Shown: in pieces, positions 8,198 to 16,772 of the stretch | Layout of the letters: the number at the start of each line of letters is the position of its first letter | Numbering within the stretch: the first letter of the stretch is position 1 | Assembly (NCBI GenBank): GCA_019419525.1 | Contig: DXZU01000045.1 | Span: 1-56,759, forward strand | Direction: 5' to 3' | From: Collinsella sp. | Lineage (GTDB): Bacteria > Actinomycetota > Coriobacteriia > Coriobacteriales > Coriobacteriaceae | DNA length: 56,759 nucleotides | Notes under the pieces: model-generated | What the model was told of the DNA's origin: nothing | What the model saw: the letters and a program-made list of their open reading frames with translations, nothing else | Database searches by the model: none | Position numbers and translations under genes: made by a program

Positions 8198-9019
8198 ATG
8201 CCCTACCTGCTTTCTTGTGACATTCATACCCATACGATGTTCTCTGCGCATGCATATTCGACCATTGAGGAGAATGTGTACTGGGCGGCAGAGCGTGGTC
8301 TGCAGGTGCTCGGATCTGCCGACCATTTGAGCTCTATGGTTACGGCTTGCCCCAATGACCTGCGCAGTTACCAGTTCTTTATCAACCAGGATATCTGGCC
8401 GCGCATTTGGAGCGGCGTGCTGGTGCTGCGTGGTGCCGAGGCCGATATCGTTTCGCTGGGCGGAAGCCTGTTTGGCGAGGACACTCTTGTCACGCTCGAT
8501 ATTGCCGGCGATTCGTACAGCCGTCAGCATTCGCTGTTCGATTTGGTTACGCGTAATTTGGATTATTTGGTTGCAAGCGTGCATAATCCGCAGATTGCCG
8601 AGGGCGCGACGCTGGCCCAGACGACCGAGATGTATATCAATGCCCTGGAGCACCCCAAGGTGTTCATGCTGGGTCACACGGGGCGTTCGGGCGTGCCGTT
8701 CGATATCGACGAGGTGCTGTTGGCAGCTAAGGCCAAGCACAAGATTATTGAGATCAACAACCATAGTCTTGAACACGGTGTCGACACTGAGCATTGGGCC
8801 GTATGCCGCAAGATCGCCGAGCGCTGCGCCGAGCTGGGCGTGGGCATTGGCGTTTCGACCGATGCGCACATTGGCATGGCAATTGGTAAGCTCGATTACG
8901 CTCGCAAGATGCTCGACGAGATTCACTTCCCGTTGGATCTGATCGTGACGCGCGATCGCGAGACGCTGCTGCGCGAGATGGCGGCAGCCGGCGTGTGCGA
9001 CCTGTGCAAGGGGATGTAG
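8198..9019 (+). CDS. PHP-domain phosphatase/phosphoesterase, YcdX-like
   Basis: A 273-residue metal-dependent hydrolase of the PHP (polymerase and histidinol phosphatase) family. The first metal motif is HTHT at residues 10-13 (DIHTHTMFSAHA), then SADHLSS, ASVHNP, LGHTGR, EINNHSL and STDAHIG. These are the expected metal ligands in order for the YcdX type. Family members are phosphatases of small phosphate esters; the substrate here is unknown. Start 8198 has AAGGAG seven bases upstream. A terminator follows. It is probably monocistronic. Confidence 0.87.
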   Translation: MPYLLSCDIHTHTMFSAHAYSTIEENVYWAAERGLQVLGSADHLSSMVTACPNDLRSYQFFINQDIWPRIWSGVLVLRGAEADIVSLGGSLFGEDTLVTLDIAGDSYSRQHSLFDLVTRNLDYLVASVHNPQIAEGATLAQTTEMYINALEHPKVFMLGHTGRSGVPFDIDEVLLAAKAKHKIIEINNHSLEHGVDTEHWAVCRKIAERCAELGVGIGVSTDAHIGMAIGKLDYARKMLDEIHFPLDLIVTRDRETLLREMAAAGVCDLCKGM

Positions 9020-9039
9020 CGGAATTTATAAACCAAGCG

Positions 9040-9073
9040 AAGGGGGCGGCCCAGGCGGGTCGCCCCCTTTCTT
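9040..9073. terminator. Bidirectional terminator
   Basis: AAGGGGGCG pairs with CGCCCCCTT (9040-9069) with a small internal bulge, followed by TCTT. It separates the PHP gene from the convergent methyltransferase gene. Confidence 0.8.
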
Positions 9074-9097
9074 GTCCCAAAAATCTACTGAGGTTGG

Positions 9098-10546
9098 TTA
9101 GCGGCGTTCGAGGACCGCTACGGTTTCGGTGTGGTCGGTGTGAGGAAACATGTCGACGGGCGTGATCTTGAGCAGGCGATAGCCTCCGTCGAGAAGCTGA
9201 TGCAGGTCGCGCTCTTGAGTCACGGGGTTGCAGCTGATATAGGTGATGCGGCGCGGCTTAAGCGCGCAGGCAGCTTCGAGGAACTCGGGGGTAGAGCCGG
9301 CGCGCGGCGGATCGATGGAAAGGACATCGACCCGCTCGTTGTTGTCGGCGGCATCTAGGATGTAGTCGGTGGCATCGTCAGCCATAAACCAAGCGCTGCG
9401 GGTGAGGCCGTTGAGCTCGGCATTACGACGTGCGTCGGCAATGCCGGCGTGGTTGCGCTCCACGCCAAGCAGCATAATGCCGACGCCCTTGTCCTGGGCG
9501 GCTTTGGCTGCGCACAGGCCGATAGTTCCGCTACCGCAATAGGCATCCATGAGTACGTCGCCCTGCTGCAGGTCCATGCCGTCAATCGCGAGCTGATAGA
9601 GCAGCTCGGTCTGCTGCGGGTTGGTCTGGTAGAACGCGGTGGGGGAGATATCGAACTCGCAGCCGAGCAGCTGGTCGCGCATGCACTCGGCGCCATATAC
9701 AATGCGGGTTTCCTCGCCGAGGATGGCGTTGCCGGGACGTCCGTTGATGTTTTGGGCGACGGTGACGATGTGCGGATTGAGCGCGGCGACAGCCTCAAAG
9801 AACTCCTGCGCATGCGGCAAGTCGCGCTGAGCGGTCACGAGCGTGACCATGACCTGGTCGGTACGCCAACCGCAGCGGACGACGGCATAGCGAAGCAAAC
9901 CAAGATGCTTGTCCTCATTAAAGGCGGGAATATGCAGCCGCTCAGCTTCGCGTGCGATGCCGTTGAGAATCTGACGGGCACCCGGTGCCTCGACAGGACA
10001 CTCGGGTACGGCAACGATCTTGTGCGTGCCGCGCTCAAAGAAACCGCAACGGACAGCACCCTCCTTACCGGGAGCAAAGGGAGTGGCGGCCTTATGGCGA
10101 AAACCGCGCGGCGCAGGATATTTGCCCGGGTCGCCCAGGGTGACGCCCATACCGCGAATGGGGTCGACGCTGATACCCTCGCGCTCGCAAAGGGTAGCAA
10201 AAAGCTCCTCCATGGCGGCCTGCTTGGCTGCCAACTGCTTCTTATAAGGACGATTGAGCGCCGTACACCCACCGCAAGCTTTCATGATCGAACAGGGAGA
10301 CTTGGGGTCCACAGCCTTACGCGCAGACGAAACCCGATCTTTATGCGAGCGCTTGGAGCGAGTCTGAGATGCCTTATCCTCGCTCCGACGAGAGCCGGGA
10401 CGCTTGGCCTTAGCCTTGCCCTTAGCCGACTTACCCTTCGCATTCAGAGACGACTTGGATTTCTTAGAAGATTTTTTCTCCTCCGACCCCTCAGCCGCCT
10501 CCACCAAAGCACGACGAGCCCTACGCTCCGCACGAGATTCTGCCAT
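9098..10546 (-). CDS. RNA (uracil-5-)-methyltransferase, TrmA/RlmD family
   Basis: A 482-residue SAM-dependent enzyme predicted to methylate a uracil C5 in 23S rRNA. Residues 1-75 are very basic (Lys/Ser/Arg-rich) and probably bind RNA. An iron-sulfur cluster motif follows in CSIMKACGGC with a later Cys in VPECPVEAP. The methyltransferase fold includes FYQTNPQQTELLY, DAYCGSGTIGLCAA and IDPPRAG. The catalytic nucleophile is Cys439 in ISCNP. Start 10546 (MAESRAERR) has GGAG upstream; the frame stays open to 10780 only because it runs through an inverted-repeat element. The gene is monocistronic. RlmD-like 23S activity is inferred from the FeS motif. Confidence 0.88.
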   Translation of the reverse strand: MAESRAERRARRALVEAAEGSEEKKSSKKSKSSLNAKGKSAKGKAKAKRPGSRRSEDKASQTRSKRSHKDRVSSARKAVDPKSPCSIMKACGGCTALNRPYKKQLAAKQAAMEELFATLCEREGISVDPIRGMGVTLGDPGKYPAPRGFRHKAATPFAPGKEGAVRCGFFERGTHKIVAVPECPVEAPGARQILNGIAREAERLHIPAFNEDKHLGLLRYAVVRCGWRTDQVMVTLVTAQRDLPHAQEFFEAVAALNPHIVTVAQNINGRPGNAILGEETRIVYGAECMRDQLLGCEFDISPTAFYQTNPQQTELLYQLAIDGMDLQQGDVLMDAYCGSGTIGLCAAKAAQDKGVGIMLLGVERNHAGIADARRNAELNGLTRSAWFMADDATDYILDAADNNERVDVLSIDPPRAGSTPEFLEAACALKPRRITYISCNPVTQERDLHQLLDGGYRLLKITPVDMFPHTDHTETVAVLERR

Positions 10547-10653
10547 CAATAACTCCACTAATTCATGAATTAAAGCTGCAAGTATTGTACCGTGCCAAGC
10601 CAGCAGACGATATGCAAGCGGTTTAATCGTGTCAGCGATAAGCCCAACGACGG

Positions 10654-10791
10654 TTGCCCGCCGCGTGAGGGGTGTGGGGGTTAAGTTTATCGCGAGTTCC
10701 GCACGAACAGGAGGCCACTTAATGTGGCCTCCGTCGTGAGCAGGACTGTAGAGCAGGAAACTTAACCCCACACCCCTCACGCGGCGGGCAA
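10654..10791. repeat. 138-bp MITE-like inverted-repeat element
   Basis: Outer arms 10656-10688 and 10758-10789 are complementary over 32-33 bases, differing by one G (run of five G versus four C). Inside sits a second hairpin: CACGA/TCGTG (10702-10706, 10734-10738) and GAGGCCAC/GTGGCCTC (10711-10718, 10724-10731). No coding capacity is evident. It lies between the divergent methyltransferase and the ABC importer, so it is in the 5' region of both. Confidence 0.75.
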
Positions 10792-10883
10792 ACTCGCCTT
10801 GTGCTCTATCACGCTAAAGTGTATGATTCTGAACGTTACATGACTCACTTTATCTAACTAAAGTGCCATCAAGGGGGAATACC

Positions 10884-11744
10884 ATGAACACCGATATGTC
10901 TCGTCGTCAGTTTGTTGGTCTAGCCGGCTCGCTCGCCACGGTGCTTGGCCTTGGTCTTGTCGGTTGCGGCGGTGGTGCCGGCAAGGGCTCCGCTGCTGGC
11001 TCTGCCGCGGCCAAGGATGTGAAGGGTGCTGCGGAGTCCAAGAAGCTCGTGGTGGGCTTCGATAAGTCCTATCCTCCGTACGGCTTTGTGGGCGACGATG
11101 GCGAGTACACCGGCTTTGATCTCGATCTGGCCAAGGCTGTTGCCGATAAGCAGGGCTGGGAGGTCAAATACGAGGCCATCGACTGGGACGCCAAGGATAC
11201 GCTGCTTAACTCGGGCGCCATCAACTGCATCTGGAACGGCTTTACCATGGAGGGCCGTGAGGACGACTACACGTTCTCCGAGCCGTACATGCTCAACGAG
11301 CAGGTGCTGGTGGTCAAGAAGGATGCGGGCATCAAGGGCTGGGACGATCTTGCCGGCAAGACTGTGATTACCCAGACTGATTCCGCTGCGCAGGACGTGC
11401 TTGAGGGTGACCAGAAGGATCTGGCAGCGACGTTTGCCACGCTCGACACGATCGGCGAGTACAACACGGCCTTTATGCAGCTCGAGAGCGGCGCGGTCGA
11501 TGCCGTGGCGTGCGACCTTTCGATTGCCCAGTATCAGCTTGCCGCCAAGCCCGATGCTTATACGCAGCTTGATGAGCCGCTGTCCAGCGAGCACTACGCC
11601 GTCGGCTTTAAGAAGGGCGACACCAAGTCGGCCGACGCCGTGACCGAGTCGCTCAAGGCACTCTACGATGACGGTACGGTTAAGGATCTCTGCGACAAGT
11701 ATTCAAGCTATGGTCTATCTTTCGATAATTGGGTGCTCAAGTAA
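10884..11744 (+). CDS. Amino-acid ABC transporter substrate-binding lipoprotein
   Basis: A 286-residue extracytoplasmic solute-binding protein of family 3 (polar amino acids). The N-terminus has a twin-arginine motif (SRRQFVG) followed by a hydrophobic run and the lipobox LVGC with Cys28, so it is predicted to be a Tat-exported lipoprotein. The mature domain begins KKLVVGFDKSYPPYGFVGDDGEYTGFDLDLAKAVA, typical of the family. Its stop codon overlaps the ATG of the permease gene (TAATG), so the two are translationally coupled. AAGGGGG lies before the chosen start. The amino acid carried cannot be assigned. Confidence 0.93.
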   Translation: MNTDMSRRQFVGLAGSLATVLGLGLVGCGGGAGKGSAAGSAAAKDVKGAAESKKLVVGFDKSYPPYGFVGDDGEYTGFDLDLAKAVADKQGWEVKYEAIDWDAKDTLLNSGAINCIWNGFTMEGREDDYTFSEPYMLNEQVLVVKKDAGIKGWDDLAGKTVITQTDSAAQDVLEGDQKDLAATFATLDTIGEYNTAFMQLESGAVDAVACDLSIAQYQLAAKPDAYTQLDEPLSSEHYAVGFKKGDTKSADAVTESLKALYDDGTVKDLCDKYSSYGLSFDNWVLK

Positions 11745-12397
11745 TGTCTATTCAGGTCATGATGCAGATGCTTGGCCAGGGATTCTTGGTCAGTTTGCAG
11801 CTGTTTGTACTGACGCTGCTCGGGTCGATTCCGCTGGGAATCCCCGTGGCGTTTATGCGCATGAGCAAAATCGTGCCGCTTCGCTGGATTGCGCGCATTT
11901 ACATTTCGGTCATGCGCGGTACGCCGCTCATGCTGCAGATGTTTGCCATCTACTTTGCCCCGTACTACGTGTTTGGCATTTCGCTCACGCCCGATTCCAA
12001 GTGGACGGCGTGCGTCGTGGCGTTCATCATCAACTACGCCGGTTACTTTGCCGAGATCTATCGCTCGGGCCTGCAGTCCATTCCGCGTGGTCAATACGAG
12101 GCAGCCGAGGTGCTGGGCTACTCGCGCGTGCAGACGTTTCTGTATATCGTGATGCCGCAGGTCGCCAAGCGTATTCTGCCGGCGATGGGCAACGAGATCA
12201 TCACGCTGGTCAAGGACACGTCGCTGGCGTTTGCCATTGGCGTGGGTGAGATGTTCTCGACGGCCAAGGCGCTGGTCGCCTCGCAGGTGAGCATGGTACC
12301 GTTTGCGATTGCGGCGCTGATCTACTGGGTTTTCAACTTCGTGGTCGAGATGCTGTTGGGCGCCGCCGAAAAGAAGCTGGACTATTATCATGACTAA
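11744..12397 (+). CDS. Amino-acid ABC transporter permease
   Basis: A 217-residue inner-membrane permease of the HisM/GlnP family with about five membrane spans. The EAA loop is visible as YEAAEVLGYSRVQTFLYIVMPQ, where the ATPase docks. RGTPLMLQM near residue 70 is a family hallmark. The start overlaps the upstream stop by one base and the end overlaps the ATPase gene by eight bases. Only one permease gene is present, so the channel is probably a homodimer. Confidence 0.93.
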   Translation: MSIQVMMQMLGQGFLVSLQLFVLTLLGSIPLGIPVAFMRMSKIVPLRWIARIYISVMRGTPLMLQMFAIYFAPYYVFGISLTPDSKWTACVVAFIINYAGYFAEIYRSGLQSIPRGQYEAAEVLGYSRVQTFLYIVMPQVAKRILPAMGNEIITLVKDTSLAFAIGVGEMFSTAKALVASQVSMVPFAIAALIYWVFNFVVEMLLGAAEKKLDYYHD

Positions 12398-13154
12398 CTC
12401 GGTGATGAAAATCGAAAGCGCTCGCAAGGCGTTTGGCGGCAATGAGGTGCTCAAGGATATCTCGCTCGAGGTCAAGCGTGGCGAGGTCGTGGCGATTATC
12501 GGGCCTTCGGGTGGCGGCAAGTCCACGCTGCTGCGGTGTGCCACGCTGCTCGAGACACTCGGCGGAGGCTCGCTCTCGTTTGGTGACCTTGCCGTTGCGA
12601 CGGATGCGGGTTCGGGCGCAGTCTATGCGAAGGGCGATGTGCCCAAGCGGGCACGCTCGCGATTCGGCCTGGTGTTCCAGAATTACAACCTGTTCCCGCA
12701 CTATACCGTGATGAAAAACATCATCGACGCGCCGATCCGCGTGCTTAAGCGCCCGCGCGAACAGGCGGAAGCTCGTGCGCGCGAGTTGATCGCGCAGATG
12801 GGGCTTACGGGCAACGAGAACAAGGTTCCGTGTGAGCTTTCGGGCGGTCAGCAACAGCGTGTGAGTATCGCCCGCGCCTTGGCGCTCGACCCGGAGATCC
12901 TGTTCTTTGACGAGCCGACCTCGGCGCTCGATCCCGAGCTGACGGCCGAGGTGCTGCGTGTCATTAAAGACCTTGCCGCGCAGAATATGACGATGGTGAT
13001 TGTGACCCACGCAATGCAGTTTGCGCGCGATGTTGCCGACCGCGTGGTCTTTATGGATGGCGGCCGCATTGTCGAGGAGGGTCCTGCCGAGCAGGTCATC
13101 GACCATCCGCGTGAGCAGCGCACCCGTGAGTTCTTGAGCCGTATCGAGGGATAG
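12390..13154 (+). CDS. Amino-acid ABC transporter ATP-binding protein
   Basis: A 254-residue cytoplasmic ATPase driving the importer encoded upstream. Walker A GPSGGGKST is at residues 38-46, the signature is LSGGQQQR, and Walker B is ILFFDEPTSALDPE. The H-loop histidine is in VIVTHAMQF. Belongs to the GlnQ/HisP type. Last gene of the operon, followed by a strong terminator. Confidence 0.95.
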   Translation: MTNSVMKIESARKAFGGNEVLKDISLEVKRGEVVAIIGPSGGGKSTLLRCATLLETLGGGSLSFGDLAVATDAGSGAVYAKGDVPKRARSRFGLVFQNYNLFPHYTVMKNIIDAPIRVLKRPREQAEARARELIAQMGLTGNENKVPCELSGGQQQRVSIARALALDPEILFFDEPTSALDPELTAEVLRVIKDLAAQNMTMVIVTHAMQFARDVADRVVFMDGGRIVEEGPAEQVIDHPREQRTREFLSRIEG

Positions 13155-13187
13155 GCTCAGGTATTTACTCAACTATTAATTAAGGCG

Positions 13188-13224
13188 AAGCCGCCGCAGG
13201 TCTTACGGTCTGTGGCGGCTTTTT
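13188..13224 (+). terminator. ABC importer operon terminator
   Basis: AAGCCGCCGCAG (13188-13199) pairs with CTGTGGCGGCTT (around 13210-13221) with one wobble, followed by TTTTG. Confidence 0.88.
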
Positions 13225-13464
13225 GTTTGCATCGACGGGGTTCAATAATCGCCTCACAAGCTTGTCTCTTCCTCTCGCCGCCTGTATTCATACGTGCGCC
13301 GAAAGGTATGCATGGACGGTCGCCCGTGAGGGTAGGGTGGTGGCATAGGACATTTGGAGGGTGAGTCGGCTCGGCTGCCGACCATGCTGCTCCCGGGATG
13401 GCACCGACCGCGAACTCTCCCCGTTGGCGTCGCGCATTGCGCGCGGCCCTGCAAGGAGGTCATC
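13225..13464 (+). other. Unassigned 240-base 5' region of the EF-G-like gene
   Basis: No gene is evident here. The region is GC-rich with a hairpin GTCGGC/GCCGAC (13365-13370, 13377-13382) and several G-rich stretches. The chosen start of the next gene has AAGGAGGT at 13453-13460. A long structured leader is possible, but I do not recognise a known riboswitch. Confidence 0.3.
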
Positions 13465-15540
13465 ATGGGTGCTCCCAAGACCGGTAACGTAAGGAACGTG
13501 GTGCTCGTAGGCCAAGGCGGGGTGGGCAAGACTTCACTCGCCGAGGCCATGCTCCACCTTTCCGGCAAGACCGCCCGCCTGGGCGGCCACGACGGCACCA
13601 AGCCCACGCTCGACTATGACCCCGAAGAGGTCAAGCGTGCATTTTCCATCTCGACGACCATCGCGCCGATCGACTGGAAGGGCGCGCGCATCAATGTGCT
13701 CGATGCCCCGTGCTACCCCGATTTTATCGGCGACGCCTTTGCCGCGATGAGCGTCTGCGAGACGGCTCTGTTTGTGGTCGACGCCGAGGCCGGCCCACAG
13801 CCTACGACGGTTAAGCTCTGGTATGCCGCCGAGGACCTGCGTCTGGCGCGTGCGGTGTTCGTAAACCGCCTGTCGCGCTCCGAGGCCAGCTTTGCGACCA
13901 CGATGGACCTGCTGCAGGAGCGCTTTGGCACGCGACTGGGCGCCGTGACCCTTCCCTGGGGCGAGGGCGAGGACTTTGATGGCATCATCGACCTGGTGCG
14001 CATGAAGGCGCGCCATTGCAACGGCGCCGAAGCCGTTGAGTCGGAGATTCCCGAGGAGTATCGTGCCCAGGCCGAGGAGGCCCATGACCATCTGTGCGAG
14101 CTGGTGGCCGAGGCTGACGACGAACTGATGATGAAGTACTTGGAAGGCGAGGAGACGCTGACGCAGGAGGAGCTTGAGGGCTTGCTGTCGAAGGCGATTG
14201 CCGAGCGCATCTTTGTGCCGGTCTTTGCGGGCGATTGCATTAAGGAGCAGGGCGTCAACTCGCTGATGGACGACATCGCCACGTACTTCCCGGCGCCGAC
14301 GGACTACGGCGAGATGCCGCTCATCGACGGTGATTCGCTCAAGATTTCGAGCGACGATGACCGTCCGGTGGCGTTTGTTTTTAAGACGCTGGCCGATCCG
14401 CAGCAGGGTCGCATCAGCTTTATCAAGGTGCTGACGGGTACGCTTGAGCCGGGTCTTGAGCTGATCAACGCGCGTACCCGCAAGAGCGATCGTCTGGCCC
14501 ACCTGTATGTGATGTGCGGCCGCGACATGACCGAGGTCGGTCACGCCTATGCCGGCGACATCATCGTGGCGCCCAAGCTGGCGGCCGAGACGGGCGATAC
14601 GCTCTCCATTACCGGTAAGGTCGAGGCTGCGGCGTTTAAGTTCCCCAACTCGCAGTACCGCATTGCCATCGAGGCCGAGAACCGTGGCGACGAAGAGAAG
14701 CTCTATACGTTTATCGAGAAGGCGTGCAAGGCTGATCCGACCATGAGCATCGATCGTGACGAGGAGACGGGCCAGACTATCATCTCCGCCGTTGGTGAGG
14801 CGCAGGTTTCGGTGCTGCTCAACCGTTTGGAGGATCGCACCAAGGTCGTGGCCAAGAGCGTGCCGATCCGCATTCCGTATCGCGAGACCATCCGCCGCAC
14901 GGCGAGCGCCCAGGGTCGCCACAAGAAGCAGACCGGTGGCGCCGGTCAGTACGGCGACTGCTGGCTGCGCGTGGAGCCGCTTATTGGGCCCGACGGCACG
15001 AGCGACGGCTACGAGTTTGTGGATGAGGTCGTGGGCGGCCGCATTCCGCGCTCGCTGATCCCCGCCGTGGACAAGGGTGTCCAGGAGACCATGAAGGACG
15101 GCATCATTGCCGGCTACCCGCTCACGGGCATTCGCGTGGCTGTGTACGACGGCTCGTATCACAGCGTCGACTCCAACGAGATGGCGTTCCGCGCGGCGGC
15201 TCGCATCGGCCTGCGCAAGGCATGCGCCGATGCCGACCCGGTGGTGCTGGAGCCCATCGAGGAAATCACGGTGACTATTCCCGAGAGCTACGCCGGCGCC
15301 GTGATGGGTGACATCTCGGCATCGCGCGGTCGCGTGACGGGCATGGAGACCGATGAACGCGGCGACACCGTGGTCATCGCCCAGGCACCTCTCGCCGAGC
15401 TGACGGATTACTCGACGCGCCTGCGCTCTATCACGCGCGGCACGGGTGACTTTACCATGAAGCCCGCCGGCTACGAGCAGGTGCCTTATGACGTTCAGGC
15501 CAAGCTGGTCGAGCGCTATGAGGAGGGCCGCGCCAAGTAG
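13465..15540 (+). CDS. EF-G-like protein with degenerate GTP-binding motifs
   Basis: A 691-residue homologue of elongation factor G (the FusA2/EF-G-like group), with the usual domain order: G domain, domain II (PVAFVFKTLADPQQGRISF), domain III, and domains IV-V (GGAGQYGDCWLRVEP, ISASRGRVTGMETDERG). G1 is intact, GQGGVGKT at residues 16-23. The DxxG motif reads DAPC (80-83) and the NKxD motif reads NRLS (134-137), so guanine recognition and the switch II glycine are altered. Start 13465 has the perfect site AAGGAGGT. It stands alone between two strong terminators. It is not the housekeeping EF-G. A role in ribosome rescue, resistance or stress is possible but not shown. Confidence 0.85.
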   Translation: MGAPKTGNVRNVVLVGQGGVGKTSLAEAMLHLSGKTARLGGHDGTKPTLDYDPEEVKRAFSISTTIAPIDWKGARINVLDAPCYPDFIGDAFAAMSVCETALFVVDAEAGPQPTTVKLWYAAEDLRLARAVFVNRLSRSEASFATTMDLLQERFGTRLGAVTLPWGEGEDFDGIIDLVRMKARHCNGAEAVESEIPEEYRAQAEEAHDHLCELVAEADDELMMKYLEGEETLTQEELEGLLSKAIAERIFVPVFAGDCIKEQGVNSLMDDIATYFPAPTDYGEMPLIDGDSLKISSDDDRPVAFVFKTLADPQQGRISFIKVLTGTLEPGLELINARTRKSDRLAHLYVMCGRDMTEVGHAYAGDIIVAPKLAAETGDTLSITGKVEAAAFKFPNSQYRIAIEAENRGDEEKLYTFIEKACKADPTMSIDRDEETGQTIISAVGEAQVSVLLNRLEDRTKVVAKSVPIRIPYRETIRRTASAQGRHKKQTGGAGQYGDCWLRVEPLIGPDGTSDGYEFVDEVVGGRIPRSLIPAVDKGVQETMKDGIIAGYPLTGIRVAVYDGSYHSVDSNEMAFRAAARIGLRKACADADPVVLEPIEEITVTIPESYAGAVMGDISASRGRVTGMETDERGDTVVIAQAPLAELTDYSTRLRSITRGTGDFTMKPAGYEQVPYDVQAKLVERYEEGRAK

Positions 15541-15573
15541 CGTGTGGCGTTGCCTGCAATGTGGACGCTGACG

Positions 15574-15612
15574 AAAAGGCCGCCCTGGGTAATCCAGGGC
15601 GGCCTTTTTTGA
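15574..15612. terminator. Strong bidirectional terminator
   Basis: AAAAGGCCGCCCTGG (15574-15588), loop GTAAT, CCAGGGCGGCCTTTTTT (15594-15610). It ends the EF-G-like gene and, read the other way, the nuclease gene. Just after it, GGGGACGGAGGAAAACG (15619-15635) carries the GGGAC core seen in the window's intergenic repeats. Confidence 0.92.
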
Positions 15613-15669
15613 TCCCATGGGGACGGAGGAAAACGAATCATTTTTGGGTTACGGGCGGTGCGGTCGGTC

Positions 15670-16653
15670 CTAGTCTCCCGAGGCCTGATTGCGGCCGGTG
15701 GTGTAGTCGATCTGCACGTGCGGCTGCAGGTTGTAGCAATATACGTGGAAGCAGAGGGTCTTGCCGTGGTCCTCGACCGATTGCGCCTCAAGGCGCATGC
15801 CACGGCAGACAAGTTCCTCTTCGTTATACATAGGCGTGACGCGGTAGAGCACATGGTTGCCCGTATCGCGAATATAGTTGAGAATCTGCTCTTCAAACGG
15901 CAGCATGCCCGTCTCGTTGAGATAGCGCGTGCCGGTGAGGAGATTCTTGCGGTTGGCGTTTTCGCCGCAGAGCGACCAGGCGATAAGGTGGCAGCGGTTG
16001 TAGAGGCTCTGGCCCGGAATAAAGTCGTAGCGCTGCTGGTGCCAACCGGCAGGATGGATGCGCGAGATATCGCCGCGCTTTCCCTGTCCGAGCGACTCGG
16101 GGCCTACACAGGCGAGCGCCTTGCGAGTGCGACCCAGGCTGTCGAGCTTGGAGAATTTCTTAAAGCAGCCCTCTTCGGTGGCGCGACCGTATTCATCGAG
16201 TGTGAATGACGGCGTGCCGAGCGGGTGCGTGCTGTCGGCGCGAAGGGCAACGTAGGGGTTGCCGGCGTAGTCGGGAATGCTGCTGAGATAAACGCCGCGG
16301 GCGCGGTTGAGGTCGGGGTTTTCGACCTCGTCGATGGGGGTGGCGGCACTGCCCGCGGAAACGTCGTCATCGGTGTCGGTCGCGGCGGAATCGGAGCCAT
16401 CGCCAGAGTCCTGGCTGTTTTGAGGGTCCGCCGCGCTCGCCGTTCCCGATTCGAGCCGAGCGACCAGGTCTGCCTCGTCGTCGGTGCGGCTGGGACTCTC
16501 GTTTTGTTTTTCGGCCAGAGCCGCCGCCTGCTCATCGCCTTGCGGCGACAGCAACTTGGGCGCTCCGTCGAGCGATCCCGTAAACAGCGCAAACCCCAGC
16601 ACCACGGCGGTGCCGATGGAAAGTGCTTGCTTGTAGGCGGGCTTGCGCGACAT
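15670..16653 (-). CDS. Secreted or membrane-anchored DNA/RNA non-specific endonuclease
   Basis: A 327-residue protein with an N-terminal membrane/signal segment (about residues 9-27) and an acidic Ser/Asp/Ala-rich linker to about residue 115. The C-terminal domain resembles EndA/streptodornase-type beta-beta-alpha-metal nucleases: GDISRIHPAGWHQQRYD, then YNRCHLIAWSL with His222 as probable general base, then NLLTGTRYLN with a metal-binding Asn. The family's DRGH or NRSH box reads NRCH here. Likely acts outside the membrane in nucleotide scavenging, biofilm DNA degradation or DNA entry. Monocistronic, between two terminator/intergenic regions. Confidence 0.8.
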   Translation of the reverse strand: MSRKPAYKQALSIGTAVVLGFALFTGSLDGAPKLLSPQGDEQAAALAEKQNESPSRTDDEADLVARLESGTASAADPQNSQDSGDGSDSAATDTDDDVSAGSAATPIDEVENPDLNRARGVYLSSIPDYAGNPYVALRADSTHPLGTPSFTLDEYGRATEEGCFKKFSKLDSLGRTRKALACVGPESLGQGKRGDISRIHPAGWHQQRYDFIPGQSLYNRCHLIAWSLCGENANRKNLLTGTRYLNETGMLPFEEQILNYIRDTGNHVLYRVTPMYNEEELVCRGMRLEAQSVEDHGKTLCFHVYCYNLQPHVQIDYTTGRNQASGD

Positions 16654-16772
16654 TGAGGCTCCTGGATGGACGGTTGGGAATCTACCAGTCTAGCAGGAGC
16701 CGGCAAGGGCCGTTCTGTCGAACAAATACTTAAGATTTGAGACAAACGCTACTGATTCATTTGTCCCGCGGT

